Below, piece by piece: positions 15,961 to 23,800 of a DNA stretch of 32,926 bases. Source of the stretch: Acidobacteriota bacterium. Its GTDB lineage: Bacteria > Acidobacteriota > UBA6911 > RPQK01 > JAJDTT01. Position numbers and translations under genes: made by a program. The notes below the pieces were generated by a model. It had not been told where the DNA came from. It saw only the letters and a program-made list of their open reading frames with translations, and searched no databases. Positions within the stretch are counted from its first letter, which is position 1, and every line of letters starts with the position of its first letter. The stretch spans positions 1-32,926 of the forward strand of contig JAJDTT010000121.1 in assembly GCA_022827025.1 (NCBI GenBank), in the 5' to 3' direction.

Positions 15961-15977
15961 GTATCAGTATGTGATAC
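15961..15977. promoter_or_regulatory. Operator-like inverted repeat before the toxin-antitoxin genes
   Basis: GTATCAGTATGTGATAC is a perfect inverted repeat with 6-bp arms and a 5-base spacer, ending nine bases before ATG 15987. This is where autoregulated toxin-antitoxin modules carry the antitoxin operator, and the downstream winged-helix protein is the likely binder. Confidence 0.6.
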
Positions 15978-15986
15978 TTCTCAAAG

Positions 15987-16361
15987 ATGAGGCCTCCGCC
16001 GCGCGATCCAAGCCTGGATATGCTTTTGGATCTGGACGGCGAGGTTCTCGTGATCGATCCGGCTGGGGAGCACTGGGTGCGCTTTCGTGTCAAGCGTGTC
16101 CCTCCAACCCCGGAGAAGCCGCAAGGGTTCTATTACGCGCTGACGCTGCATGGACCCGGAGGCACGCGACTGGTCGGATTCGATAACGCTCATCCGGTCC
16201 GTTCGGTGGCAGGACCGGCGGGCCGCCGGACGTTGGCCCATGATCACCGACACCGTCATCGGACGATCCGGCCCTATGAGTATCGCGATGCGGCCCAGTT
16301 GCTTGCGGATTTCTGGACGGAAGTCGAGGCGGTGTTGGAAGAGAGGGGGGTGACGCTGTGA
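15987..16361 (+). CDS. TumE-family (DUF6516) toxin of a type II toxin-antitoxin module
   Basis: This 124-residue protein matches my memory of the DUF6516/TumE toxin family. Key segments are VRFRVKRV (31-38), FYYALTLHGPGGTRLVGFDNAH (48-69), the histidine-rich HDHRHRH (85-91) and the C-terminal PYEYRDAAQLLADFWTEVEAVL (97-117). Its biochemical action is not established to my knowledge. The start could be ATG 15987 or the internal ATG at 16020 (MLLDLDGEVLVID); neither has a strong ribosome site. The stop overlaps the next gene as GTGA (16358-16361), so toxin and partner are coupled, with the toxin first. An operator-like palindrome lies just upstream. Confidence 0.78.
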   Translation: MRPPPRDPSLDMLLDLDGEVLVIDPAGEHWVRFRVKRVPPTPEKPQGFYYALTLHGPGGTRLVGFDNAHPVRSVAGPAGRRTLAHDHRHRHRTIRPYEYRDAAQLLADFWTEVEAVLEERGVTL

Positions 16362-16756
16362 AGACATTACGAGTCGGCATTGCCAGTTATGGAGAAATGA
16401 AGGCCCGCACCTTGGCCATTGCGCGCGGCGAGCATCGGCCGGGACGAGGCGAGCCCAAAGTGTGGTTTCCTTCTCTCGAAAGCTTTGCCAAGATCCTGTC
16501 CGATCGCAACCGCGCGCTGCTAAGGATGATTACGGAGGAGAGGCCGGCCTCGATTGCTGAACTGTCCGAGCGTTCAGGGCGCGCCCGGTCCAATCTGTCC
16601 CGAACGCTGCACACGATGGAGCGTTACGGTCTGGTGCGTCTGGAAAAGGGAGACCGGGGCCGGGTGGTCCCGCGTGTACCGTATTCGGAGATTCTTCTGG
16701 ACGTCCCCATCAAGTCTCTCGGTGAGAAAGATCGCGACGCTCGAATTCCCGCTTGA
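16358..16756 (+). CDS. TumA-type antitoxin, winged helix-turn-helix regulator
   Basis: A 132-residue DNA-binding protein of the group NCBI names HVO_A0114 family, the usual partner of DUF6516 toxins. The N-terminus MKTLRVGIASYGEMKARTLAIA and EPKVWFPSLESFA (residues 32-44) are typical. Residues about 50-105 form a winged helix: ASIAELSERSGRARSNLSRTLHTMERYGLVRLEKG, an ArsR/MarR-like recognition helix and wing. It should neutralise the upstream toxin and repress the promoter at the palindrome. The start is GTG 16358 inside the toxin's last codons. Confidence 0.8.
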   Translation: MKTLRVGIASYGEMKARTLAIARGEHRPGRGEPKVWFPSLESFAKILSDRNRALLRMITEERPASIAELSERSGRARSNLSRTLHTMERYGLVRLEKGDRGRVVPRVPYSEILLDVPIKSLGEKDRDARIPA

Positions 16757-16780
16757 TTGCACCCCTTGTGCGAAAACCCG

Positions 16781-16795
16781 GGGGATCTTATCCCC
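16781..16795 (+). terminator. Hairpin after the toxin-antitoxin operon
   Basis: GGGGAT (16781-16786) pairs with ATCCCC (16790-16795) around a CTT loop, 25 bases after the antitoxin stop. The position suits a terminator, but no T tract follows, so it may instead be another member of the local palindrome class. Confidence 0.35.
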
Positions 16796-16920
16796 TCCGG
16801 AAACGCCCTCCGGAACTTACCGCCGACGCGGTGCATTGCTTGAAACGCGACGGCGGGCCACGTTCATGACGGTCACCGTAATCTAGCGCAGCGGCAAGAA
16901 TCCCCGGCTCGACGGCGGGT

Positions 16921-17427
16921 TCAGGCGGTGACCGGAAGCGGAAAGGCGCGGGCGTGCCATGCTTCCCGGTAGGGAAGTTCGAAACGGCCGGCTCTCAACT
17001 GCCCCAGGTTCTGAATCAAGGTATCGAACACCCGGGTGTCGGGCTGGAGCCGTCCCGACTCGGCCACGTCACGGAACTCCAAATGGTCGATGGACCGGAT
17101 CCGGCCGTTTTCATCACGGAAGTAGATGAGATTCCCGGCGGGAGGCGCGGCACCGACAGCCGCATACAATTCCCGCATATTCCTCATCATGCTGTCGATG
17201 GAGCAACCGGACACAGACCCCGGAGTACACGCGGCGATCACCAGAAAGCGATCGTGGACGATCTCGAAAGCGGACTCGACCGGGACTTGGTGTGACGCCC
17301 AGCCGGCTGAGAAACGCTCCATTCCAGCTCGGACCGTCTCCTGCTCGGCCGGATCGAGCGGCCGGTCGAAACCACTGATCCAGACCCGGGATTCGTCGGG
17401 AAGGCGGCGGAAGGTGTCGCAATTCAT
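16921..17427 (-). CDS. Conserved protein of unknown function (SGCSIDS motif)
   Basis: A 168-residue cytoplasmic protein without signal or membrane helix. The pattern VWISGFDRPLDPAEQETV, then FEIVHDRFLVIAAC, then VSGCSIDSMMRNMREL and DTRVFDTLI is one I associate with a widespread uncharacterised family, sometimes mislabelled 'ABC transporter ATPase'. No Walker motifs are present here, so that label is not justified. The conserved Cys in SGCSIDS looks functionally important. The start ATG 17427 faces the Gfo/Idh/MocA gene across a 101-base gap holding an inverted repeat and a TATAAT box (17474-17479, minus strand). Confidence 0.7.
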   Translation of the reverse strand: MNCDTFRRLPDESRVWISGFDRPLDPAEQETVRAGMERFSAGWASHQVPVESAFEIVHDRFLVIAACTPGSVSGCSIDSMMRNMRELYAAVGAAPPAGNLIYFRDENGRIRSIDHLEFRDVAESGRLQPDTRVFDTLIQNLGQLRAGRFELPYREAWHARAFPLPVTA

Positions 17428-17463
17428 AGTGTCAGCCTCGATGTCGGAGTCCCCTGCTCTGTT

Positions 17464-17498
17464 CGATGCCGGAATTATACATTAGAGTTTAGGCATCG
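17464..17498. promoter_or_regulatory. Inverted repeat around a promoter-like AT-rich core
   Basis: CGATGCC (17464-17470) and GGCATCG (17492-17498) are perfect 7-bp inverted arms with a 21-base AT-rich spacer. The spacer contains TATAAT on the minus strand (17479-17474), aimed at the gene starting at 17427, although no good -35 is visible. The layout suits an operator shared by the two divergent genes. Confidence 0.4.
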
Positions 17499-17528
17499 GA
17501 GCGAAGCCCGGCCCAGGAGTCTTGGACA

Positions 17529-18899
17529 ATGAAAATGAACAGGCGCAAGTTCGTCGTATCGGCAGCAGCAGTCGCGGGGGCTCCCGCCCTCCATACCGGG
17601 AAGGGAGGTCCTCTCGGGGCCAATGACCGGGTGATTTGCGGCTTCGTCGGAACCGGCGGAATGGGCCGCAGCAATCTCAGGGACTTCCTCCGGTCGGAGC
17701 AGGTCCGGGCAGCGGCCGTCTGTGACGTCTGGGACCACAACCGGGACCTGACCCTGCAGATGACTGCCGACCAGGAGGGAGGGAAGGCGGCGGGCTACAA
17801 GGACTTCCGCCAGGTTTTGGACCTCAAGGAGGTGGACGTGGTCGTCGTCTCCACGCCCGACCACTGGCATGCACTGCCCACCGTCATGGCCTGCGATGCC
17901 GGAAAGGATGTCTACGTCGAGAAGCCCCTCTCCCTGACCATTTACGAAGGACGAAAAATGGTGGAGGCGGCCCGGCGCAACGGACGCATCGTCCAGATGG
18001 GGACGCAGCAGCGCTCAGGCGAGCACTTCCAGGAAGCCGTCAAGCTGGTCCGGGACGGCGCCATCGGCAAGGTGAGCCGGGTCCACACCTGGAATGTCGG
18101 CAATGAGAGTCCGGCCGGGATGGGACGGCCCCGGGACACGGAACCTCCGCCGGGTCTGGACTGGGATCTCTGGCTGGGTCCGGCGCCCAAGGCCCCCTTC
18201 AACGGCAACCGCTTCATCCACACGTTCCGGTGGTTCTGGGACTATTCGGGAGGGATGCTCACCGATTGGGGAACCCATCATCTGGACATCGTCCAGTGGG
18301 CCATGCAGGTCGACGCCCCCCTGGCCGCAACCGCCGTCGGGGGCAACTTCTGCATCGATGACAACCGGGAGACCCCCGACACGCTGGAGGTCCTCTACGA
18401 GTATCCCGAATTCATCGCTTCCTTCTCCCACCGGGTCGGGAATGCCCACGGCCCGGCGGGACGAGGCTACGGCATCGAGTTCTTCGGCACCGACGGAACC
18501 CTCTATCTCAACCGCGGCGGCTTCGAGGTCCGGCCCGAGACCGGGGGGACAGCAGTCGCCCGGCGGCCCCGCTACCTGAGGATCCTGGATCAGAAAACGC
18601 CCGATCGGCGCCGGCGAGAGTGGAGTTCCCGAGAGGGACGATCCAAGTTCGTGACGGCGCCCGGCTCCGATCAGCACTTTGTCCACGTCCTGAACTTCCT
18701 GGATTGCGTACGGAGCCGAAAGAAGCCCATCTCGGACGTGGAGATCGGCCACCGTTCCACCTCGACTCCGCATCTGGGGAACATCGCGCTTCGCCTGGGA
18801 AGGCGGATCCGGTGGGACGCAAAAAAGGAACAGGTGCCGGGAGACGAAGAGGCGAACCGGCTCGTGCGCGGGCAGTATCGAAAGCCGTGGGTGCTATGA
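17529..18899 (+). CDS. Tat-exported Gfo/Idh/MocA family oxidoreductase
   Basis: A 456-residue NAD(P)-dependent dehydrogenase-like protein. The N-terminus NRRKFVVSAAAVAGAPA is a twin-arginine signal, so it probably folds with its cofactor before export. The Rossmann motif GFVGTGGMGRSN (38-49), the DHWH segment (111-114), EKPLS (131-135) with the family's active-site lysine, and GGMLTDWGTHHLDIVQW with catalytic-type histidines are all present. Members act on sugars, inositols or glycosides; the target here is unknown. AGGAG (17515-17519) precedes the ATG. The last six bases overlap the convergent propeller gene. Confidence 0.92.
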   Translation: MKMNRRKFVVSAAAVAGAPALHTGKGGPLGANDRVICGFVGTGGMGRSNLRDFLRSEQVRAAAVCDVWDHNRDLTLQMTADQEGGKAAGYKDFRQVLDLKEVDVVVVSTPDHWHALPTVMACDAGKDVYVEKPLSLTIYEGRKMVEAARRNGRIVQMGTQQRSGEHFQEAVKLVRDGAIGKVSRVHTWNVGNESPAGMGRPRDTEPPPGLDWDLWLGPAPKAPFNGNRFIHTFRWFWDYSGGMLTDWGTHHLDIVQWAMQVDAPLAATAVGGNFCIDDNRETPDTLEVLYEYPEFIASFSHRVGNAHGPAGRGYGIEFFGTDGTLYLNRGGFEVRPETGGTAVARRPRYLRILDQKTPDRRRREWSSREGRSKFVTAPGSDQHFVHVLNFLDCVRSRKKPISDVEIGHRSTSTPHLGNIALRLGRRIRWDAKKEQVPGDEEANRLVRGQYRKPWVL

Positions 18900-20369
18900 G
18901 GGGTCTGTCGGAATCGGGCTGACGTCGAAGCAGGCCATCTGGGTCTGGTTCCTCACCAGGAGCCGGCCCCCGACGATGACGGGATAGTTCCAGGTCTTTC
19001 CGGTCAGCGCCGAAAACCGCACCAGCTCGCGGTGCTCCTCCGCATTGGCCTCGACCAGAACCAGGTCGCCCCGCTCGGTCAGCACCACGAGATGGCCCGA
19101 GGCCAGAAGGATCTGGCCGTAACCGTAACGGCCCCCCTTCCACGTCCTCTCTCCCGTGGCCGCGTCGACGCAGGCCAGGATGCCCTCATCCAGTCCGTAG
19201 ACATGGCCCTCATGAAGGACCGAGCCGTTGAACTTGTTCTTCATCTCCTTGTTTTTCCAGACGGTCTTCACGGTGTAGCCGTCCTCGCTCCGTCCGATCT
19301 CCAGCACCGCCGCCCCGTGGCCGTAACCGGAGGAGATGAAGAGCCGATCGTTTCCCAGCAGCAGAGGTTCCACCGAATTGACGTCGTAGGAGGTGACCCA
19401 TGGATACTCCCAGAAGAGTTCCCCGCCCTTCGGGTCCAGTCCCACGACTCGCTCGGCCGTCACCACCAGCAACTGCTCCCGTCCGGCCAGTTCGGCCTGC
19501 ACCGGCGCGGCATAGGCCTGTTTGTCGCTGAGCGCTCCCCAGAGGAACTTTCCGGTGAGCCGATGATAGGCGACGACGGACCGGTCCGAAGGACCGCCCG
19601 GGAGGAGAATGACCTGGTCGCCCGTGATCAGGGGTGAGGCGGACATCCCCCATTTCAGGTTCCGGGCTCCGCTCTCCGTGAGGATGTTCAGGCCCCAATG
19701 GACTTTTCCGCTGGCGGCGTCGAAGCAGCGGAACTCGCCCGTGGCCCCCAGGACATACAGCCGTCCATCGTGCCACAAGGGAGTCGCCCTGGGCCCGTCA
19801 CCCCCCATGACCTCCCGGAACTCGGCGTCCCAGCCATGTTTCCAGACTTCGGCGCCCGTGTCCGGATCGTAGGCGGCGACGACCTCCTCGGGTCCCCGTT
19901 GTTCGATGGTGAAGAGGAGCCCCGATCCGGCGACAATGGAAGCGTATCCGCCTCCCACCGAACGCCGCCAGAGCAACGGCGGTCCGTCGCCGGGCCAATC
20001 GGTTCGGATCTCCCCCTCCAGGTAACGGCTGTCCCGCTCCGGCCCCCGAAACCCGTTCCAGCCTCGGACTGCCGGCGAAGGTGAAGGGTGAGCCGCGATG
20101 GAAGCGGACGCCCCCTCGACCGTCGCGTACCGGGACCAGACCGGCGTGATGGATACCAGCGGCCTCCAACCGGTGCCGTCCCGTTCGATGCTCAAGCCCA
20201 GTCCGTGAAACACGTAGACCCACGTCAACGCCAGAAGCGCGAGGCTTGCCAGCAGCCGGTTCCGTGTCTTCCAGCCGGACCCCGCCCAGACCAGTATCAG
20301 GCCCACGGGAGGCAACAGCAGGGAAAGAGCAATACGAATCCAGGAGGTCGGAGCGCGTCCCTTGGACAT
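18894..20369 (-). CDS. Membrane-anchored PQQ-like beta-propeller protein
   Basis: A 491-residue protein with two N-terminal transmembrane helices (about residues 11-30 and 39-58) followed by a periplasmic propeller of PQQ/BamB-like repeats. Repeats show the tryptophan-docking pattern: AYDPDTGAEVWKHGW, CFDAASGKVHWG, AYHRLTGKFLWGA, GLDPKGGELFWEY and CVDAATGERTWKGG. The opening WNGFRGPERDSRY and PPLLWRRSVGGGYAS are typical of 'outer membrane protein assembly/PQQ-binding-like' proteins of Acidobacteriota and Planctomycetota. No catalytic residues of quinoprotein dehydrogenases are evident, so a scaffold or sensor role is as likely as an enzyme. It starts nine bases after infA. Confidence 0.85.
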   Translation of the reverse strand: MSKGRAPTSWIRIALSLLLPPVGLILVWAGSGWKTRNRLLASLALLALTWVYVFHGLGLSIERDGTGWRPLVSITPVWSRYATVEGASASIAAHPSPSPAVRGWNGFRGPERDSRYLEGEIRTDWPGDGPPLLWRRSVGGGYASIVAGSGLLFTIEQRGPEEVVAAYDPDTGAEVWKHGWDAEFREVMGGDGPRATPLWHDGRLYVLGATGEFRCFDAASGKVHWGLNILTESGARNLKWGMSASPLITGDQVILLPGGPSDRSVVAYHRLTGKFLWGALSDKQAYAAPVQAELAGREQLLVVTAERVVGLDPKGGELFWEYPWVTSYDVNSVEPLLLGNDRLFISSGYGHGAAVLEIGRSEDGYTVKTVWKNKEMKNKFNGSVLHEGHVYGLDEGILACVDAATGERTWKGGRYGYGQILLASGHLVVLTERGDLVLVEANAEEHRELVRFSALTGKTWNYPVIVGGRLLVRNQTQMACFDVSPIPTDPS

Positions 20370-20378
20370 GGGGGAGGC

Positions 20379-20681
20379 TTACTTGTACCGGTAGGTGAGA
20401 CGGCCCCGGGTCAGGTCATAGGGCGAAAGCTCGACCATGACACGGTCGCCGCGGAGGATCCGGATGAAATGACGGCGCATCTTCCCGGAAATGTGGGCCA
20501 GAACCACGTGCCCGTTCTCCAACTCGACCCGAAACATGGCGTTGGGAAGCGGCTCCGTTACGGTTCCGGTGACCTCGATGGCGTCCGACTTCTTTTCCTT
20601 GGGCTCGTCCCGTCTCTGGGGAGGCTTCTTCTTCCGCCTCCGCGGTCTACGTCGAAAAGGTCTTGGTCGAAGCCTAGCCAT
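20379..20681 (-). CDS. infA: Translation initiation factor IF-1 with basic N-terminal extension
   Basis: Residues 33-100 are a near-canonical IF-1 OB fold: [59 protein letters not shown] and the terminal YRYK. IF-1 binds the 30S A site during initiation. The usual protein has about 72 residues; this one has 100, because a tail of about 31 residues precedes the domain with 11 Arg and 6 Lys. There is no in-frame ATG, GTG or TTG between the tail and the OB fold apart from the internal Met in PNAMF, and GGAGG lies just before ATG 20681, so the extension appears genuine. It is apart from ribosomal protein genes and co-directional with the propeller gene. Confidence 0.93.
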   Translation of the reverse strand: MARLRPRPFRRRPRRRKKKPPQRRDEPKEKKSDAIEVTGTVTEPLPNAMFRVELENGHVVLAHISGKMRRHFIRILRGDRVMVELSPYDLTRGRLTYRYK

Positions 20682-20707
20682 CTCCCTCCAATGGTCGGCG
20701 GATCATA

Positions 20708-20723
20708 GTTGCGATACCGCAAC
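20708..20723. promoter_or_regulatory. Inverted repeat in the infA/tamB divergent region
   Basis: GTTGCG (20708-20713) and CGCAAC (20718-20723) flank ATAC. It lies 27 bases upstream of infA and 83 upstream of tamB, so it is either an operator or a hairpin in the infA leader. Confidence 0.4.
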
Positions 20724-20805
20724 CGAGAGTGGAGGCTAGCACAGCCGCAAATCGGAAAGCAAACAGACTGCTTTTTGATTACCCTCCAATTGAACAGGAC
20801 GCACG

Positions 20806-23800
20806 ATGGTTAGACGGAAACTCCTGCCAGCTTTGCTTCTTACCATCCTGCTGGTGGCGGTCGTGTCAATCCACACGGCCAGCCTGAAGCTGGACGCATG
20901 GGTCGAGGCCTGGATCGTGGAGCGGCTCGAACGACAATTCAGCGTGCTGGTCGAAGTCGGCCAAACGAGGGTCCATCTCCTGGAGACCCGGCTGGAAATT
21001 CACGATCTCCGACTGTTCAATCGAGCCCGGCCCGTCACCGAACCGGCATTCGAAAGTGATCTCATCCTGCTGGACTTCTCGTTCACGCATTTCTTTCTGC
21101 CCGAAATATCACTGGACCACGTGCTTCTTGATTCACCCAGGGTTCGCCTTCTCACGGATCCCAACCAGCAGTCGAATCTTTCGAACCTGTTGCGAATGAA
21201 TGGATCTGATCCGACTCCTCCGCTTTCGCCGGCCCGGTTGGGAATCAAACACCTCACCATCCATCAGGGGCTGTTCCTGGTCGAACAAAATCCTGTGTCC
21301 ATACAGTCTTCGGAGGGAGCAGTGACGGCTGAGCTGAGGTATTTTCCCGAGTCGGGAGAATACCGTGGCCGGACCAGGTTCAATTCACTCGATCTGTCGA
21401 TCAACGGCGTGACCGTCGAGGATATGGGTGTCCTCTTGGACTTCGAATGGGCCGGCGACAGCTTTCGGGTCGTCTCCTTCAAGGTGGATTCGGAAGCATT
21501 CGGGCTGCAGGCCCATGGCGACGTCACTTTGAAGGGCGCCGTAACCTATGGTCTTGAGGGCAGGGCCTCCCTCAACCTGGAAGAACTGGGCGAAGCGGGC
21601 TTCCCCGATCTCCTGCGAAAGGGAATTTTGTCCCTCGATGGGAACCTGTCCGGCCGAGGGAAGGATTTTTCCTTTCGGGGAGAAGCCCGTTCCGACGAGA
21701 TTGTGCTCTCCGATTTCTACTTTCGGCAACTCAGAGCAGCCTTGCGGCTGGACGCCGATTCGGTGAGCTTCGAAAACCTTGAGACCGGATTCGAAGGCGG
21801 CCGGCTGAAAGGGAGCGGGACCCTGAGTTGGAATCCGAAGCGACGCTCGGAGTTTCAGGTGACCGGATCCCGCATCCGTTTTCAGCGCCTGGCGACGCTG
21901 CTCGGGCCGAAGAATGTGCCGGCCCGAGGCACTTTCGACCTGAGCGCCCGGATCCAATGGCCGGCCCTACAGTGGAGACGGATGAATGGGACCGGAAATC
22001 TTGCGTATAGAGGAGACTTTCCAGCAGAGGGTCGACCCGAGCTTCCTGCCGTGACCTTTGAAGGACATTCACGGGTTGCTTTCAAAGAAGGGACCGCAAA
22101 ATTCTCCCGGGGGGTTCTCCGCACGTCCGAGAGTCACACCACTTACCGTGGGTACGTTGGTCTCCGAAGCGGCTATCGGTTTGATCTGGACATCCGGTCC
22201 GAGCAAAGTAATGACTTGCTCAGGTTGGCCGCGCTCCCGGCCCTGCCGGACCGATTCCTGAACCGGGATTTCATCGATATCCAGGGCTCCACCCGAGCCA
22301 GCGTCAGATTGCAGTCCGCCCAACCCCGGCTCGCAGGCTCCTTGCGCATCCAGGATGTTCACATCCGCCAGGAACTTCCGGGTGATCTTCGGACAGACGT
22401 GGAATACGACGGGGAAGTGCTGGAACTCACGGATGTCCGGTTGGCCGGGCCGGGATTCCGCCTCCGGAGCGGATTGAGCGTCACACCTTCCACTGGAGAG
22501 ATCGGTTGGTTGGAGCCTGTGGAACTCCGGTTGGACGACGTCCCCATCGAACGGTTCCTCTCTTTGACGGACCGCGAGATCCCGCTGCGGGGCCGCGCCA
22601 CCGGCCGTTTGCAGCTTGCACAGGCGGATTCCCAGGGACTCACGGGGAGTGGAGACCTCACACTCACTGGGGTGGAGGCTTACGGGGAGCACGTTGACCG
22701 TCTGAGCAGCGAGATTCGGCTCGACGGCCGGAGGCTTTTTTTGAACGGGTTTCGGGCGACGCTCGGAAGGGGAAACCTGTCCGGCCAGATCGAGGTGGAC
22801 CTCGAAAACCAGACCGGAACAGCTTCACTGGCCGGTTCCCGGCTCTCGCTCCACCAGGTTGAAAGGATACGGCAGGCACTTCCCCTGCGGGGGGAGGTCG
22901 ATTTCGACCTTCACGCCCAGGGACACTTGATGAGCCCCGATTTTCAGTTGAATCTGACGGGGGACAGAGTCGTCATTGCGGACCGGGTCCTGGAAAACGT
23001 TCGGCTCCACGCAGAGAGCGACCAGGAAGTGGTCCGATTTCATTTCACCCACGCGTTCCTCGAAAATCTTTTTCGCGTGGAAGGTCGACTTGATCGCCGG
23101 GAGCCCTACACCTTGCAGGCCGGGGCCGGCCTGAAAGACGTGCCTCTGAAACCTTATCTGGACCTGCTGGCGCTGGAGGTTCCGTCCGACGTGGAAGGCA
23201 TCCTGACGGGTCGACTGACGGTGGCCGGTCCTCTCTTCGATCCTGGCCGTCTGGAGGTGCGGGCCGAGCTGTCTGACCTGACACTTTCCCTGTCCGGCTA
23301 TGAACTCAGGAATCGGAGTCCCTTGCAGCTCGTCTACAGCCACCCCGGCTTACAGGTTTCACCGTTTCGTCTCGGAGGCGAACAGACGGAACTGCAAATC
23401 GGTGGACGATGGGATCCGGGTGAAAGCAAGAATCCCGGCATTGAAATCAGTGGCCTGGTGAATCTGACGGCATTCAACACTATTTTGCCGGCTGGAGCCA
23501 TGGCAGGCCAGCTACGCCTGCAGGCACTGGTCGCCGGTTCCCTTGGCAATCCGCAGATTCTCGGCTCTGCCCAATTGGAGGAGGGACTTCTGAACCACCC
23601 CGATCTGCCCACCGCTCTGTTCGATGTGGCGGGACAGCTCCGCTTCACGGCCAATCAGGTTGCTCTGGACAATTTCTCGGCTCAAACCGCCTACGGACCC
23701 GTCAGCTTGGAAGGGGGGATCTTCCTGGAAGGCTTTTTGCCCGCCCGTTGGCAGGTCCATCTGCTCGCCGAAGGACTCCGCGTAGACTACCCTCCGCAGA

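Noticed and set aside
16757-16920. Further small gene after the antitoxin
   Set aside because: Short open frames here lack ribosome sites and recognisable sequence; only the hairpin at 16781-16795 stands out.
16921-17427. ABC transporter ATPase, a label often given to this family
   Set aside because: No Walker A, Walker B or ABC signature motif is present in the 168 residues.
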